Positions 62,601-64,000 of a DNA stretch of 64,000 nt are shown here, one piece after another. Under the pieces are notes generated by a model, which did no database searches, was not told the DNA's origin, and saw only the letters and a list, made by a program, of their open reading frames with translations. The stretch comes from Oxytricha trifallax (lineage: Eukaryota > Ciliophora > Spirotrichea > Sporadotrichida > Oxytrichidae), in the NCBI GenBank assembly GCA_000711775.1, contig ARYC01003505.1:1-64000 (forward strand), read 5' to 3'. The position numbers and the translations under genes were made by a program. Each line of letters starts with the position of its first letter. The stretch's first letter is position 1.

Positions 62601-64000
62601 TTGCATATGAATAAAACTAGATATCCATTGAATGAGACTGTGTTTATCTGATTGTTGAAAATATGATAAAAAAACACTAATTGAAAAAAGTGCTTCTACT
62701 CATTCCCATTGATCTAGAATGTATAGTGGCGAGGTTTTCAAAGGTTTTCGCTCATAAGCCCTAATTAACACGTTTAAATATGGTTCCACGACCAATAGCA
62801 TCGAACGACAACATCTGTAGAGGCTTTCACACCAAAAAGCACATAAAATAAAATATTTTTATGCAATAAAATCATAATAATTCTTGAAGTGTTCTTCAAT
62901 AGATCTATTCCTCATTCAAATGTGTTTTTCTTATGAAAACAAATGTAACCTGCATAGAGTTCGGAATATCTCCATTACTTTCAGATATCTTGTGATTTTT
63001 ATTTCTCAGAGGAAGGCCTTCAGACAGTAAGGAAATGATGAAAAAATGCCTGTCAATTAATTGCAAAAATTTATATAAAATTTATATCCAAAAATTTGAT
63101 GTGACCTTGCCTCAAGAGGTGGCCCCCAAACACTGGATTTAACTTCTTTTCAAAATCCATATCAACAAACCTATCCTCCATAAGCTCCTGATTCATAGTA
63201 AAAATTCAAAAACCAAGAATATTTAATATAAGCATAGATACACATAAAATGAGTGATATGAAATTCCCAAAAAGTGTCATACTTTCCTCATTAAGAAACT
63301 TAATAAGACAAGAACTCAGCAAGGAAACATTTTTAATTCATGAAAAGTATTTACTATTGTCAGAAATCAAAAGTTTACCCAGATCAACTTGACTCAATAT
63401 CAAGTGCACATAGCATATAGAATAAGACTAGATATCCATTGAATGAGACTGTGTTTATATGATTGTGGAAAATATGATAAAAAAACACTAATTGAGAAAA
63501 GTGCTTCTGCTCATTCCCATTGATCTAGAGTGTATAGTGGCGAAGGTTTTCAAAGGTTTTCGCTCTTAAGCCTTAATTAACACGTTTAAATATGATTCTA
63601 CGACCAATAGCATCGAACGACAACATCTGTAGAGGGTTTAACACCAAAAAGCACATAAAATGAAATATTTTTTTGCAATAAAATGATAATAATTCTTGAA
63701 GTCTTCTTCAATAGATCTATCCTTCATGCAGATGTGTTTTTCTTATGAAAACAAATGTTACCTGCATATACCTCGGAATCTCTTCATTATTTTCAGATAT
63801 CTTGAGATTTTTATCTCTCAAAGGAAGGCCTTCGGACAGTATAGAAATGATGAAAAAATGCCTATCAATAAATTGCAAAAATTTACATAAGAAAATATTC
63901 CAAAAATTTGATGTGACCTTGCCTCAAGAAGTGGCCCCCAAACCCTTGATTTATATTCTTTTTAAATTCCATATCAACACACCTATCCTTCATAAGCTCC
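56618..64000 (-). repeat. Right tandem array, ~812-bp unit, at least 9 copies
   Basis: The reverse-complement landmark (ggtcaacttgactcaatatc) recurs at 56,881, 57,693, 58,506, 59,318, 60,131, 60,945, 61,759 and 62,572, with a variant at 63,382, giving periods of 810-814 bp. Units form a subfamily distinct from most left units (for example catagacctcggaatatctcc against the left type). The first unit is truncated at the junction near 56,618. The array runs off the right edge of the window. Confidence 0.97.

Overview
The window is about 78-80% A+T. Its reading frames make sense only if TAA and TAG are read as glutamine and TGA is the stop, which is the ciliate nuclear code. Three things support this. 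An SF3-helicase motif block at 53.0-53.3 kb runs through TAG and TAA. A protease/tail frame at 36.9-37.8 kb contains many TAA/TAG codons and ends in TGA. A repeated coding module at 35.8 and 56.0 kb aligns a TAA in one copy with CAA in another. Two introns of 37-40 bp with identical GTAAGTTACAA starts also fit a ciliate. The density of inverted-repeat elements and broken genes suggests germline-limited (micronuclear) DNA of an oligohymenophorean-like ciliate; that is inference, and I do not name the species.

Layout. (1) 1-9,852: about 12 tandem copies of a ~812-bp unit. (2) 9,853-56,560: about 46.7 kb of very A+T-rich DNA holding scattered coding relics and at least five inverted-repeat elements. 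(3) 56,573-64,000: at least 9 copies of the same ~812-bp unit in opposite orientation. The whole is a giant inverted-repeat structure whose arms are tandem arrays, and both arms run off the window. The outermost 457 bp at the right edge is base-for-base the reverse complement of 916-1,372.

The interior holds a Ulp1/adenain-like cysteine protease frame (36,857-37,849) with a charged tail, a second copy of that tail without the protease (47,154-47,897), a primase/SF3-helicase relic inside perfect 413-bp terminal inverted repeats (51,536-53,785), a decayed minus-strand gene of possible structural type (43,690-45,020), a hAT-transposase-like relic (26,372-27,340, minus), two relatives of an intron-containing acidic-tailed gene (20.2-20.4 and 28.3-28.55 kb, minus), and several short orphan frames. 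A viral-type cysteine protease together with an SF3 helicase is what a decayed Maverick/Polinton-like (ciliate Tlr-type) or virophage-like element would leave, but I saw no integrase, family-B polymerase or packaging ATPase, so that reading is a hypothesis.

Most genes carry one or more frameshifts or in-frame TGA codons, so few can be called functional. Because only TGA stops translation, long open frames are common by chance; confidence for orphan frames is kept low on purpose. No rRNA, tRNA, CRISPR array or bacterial-type operon was found.
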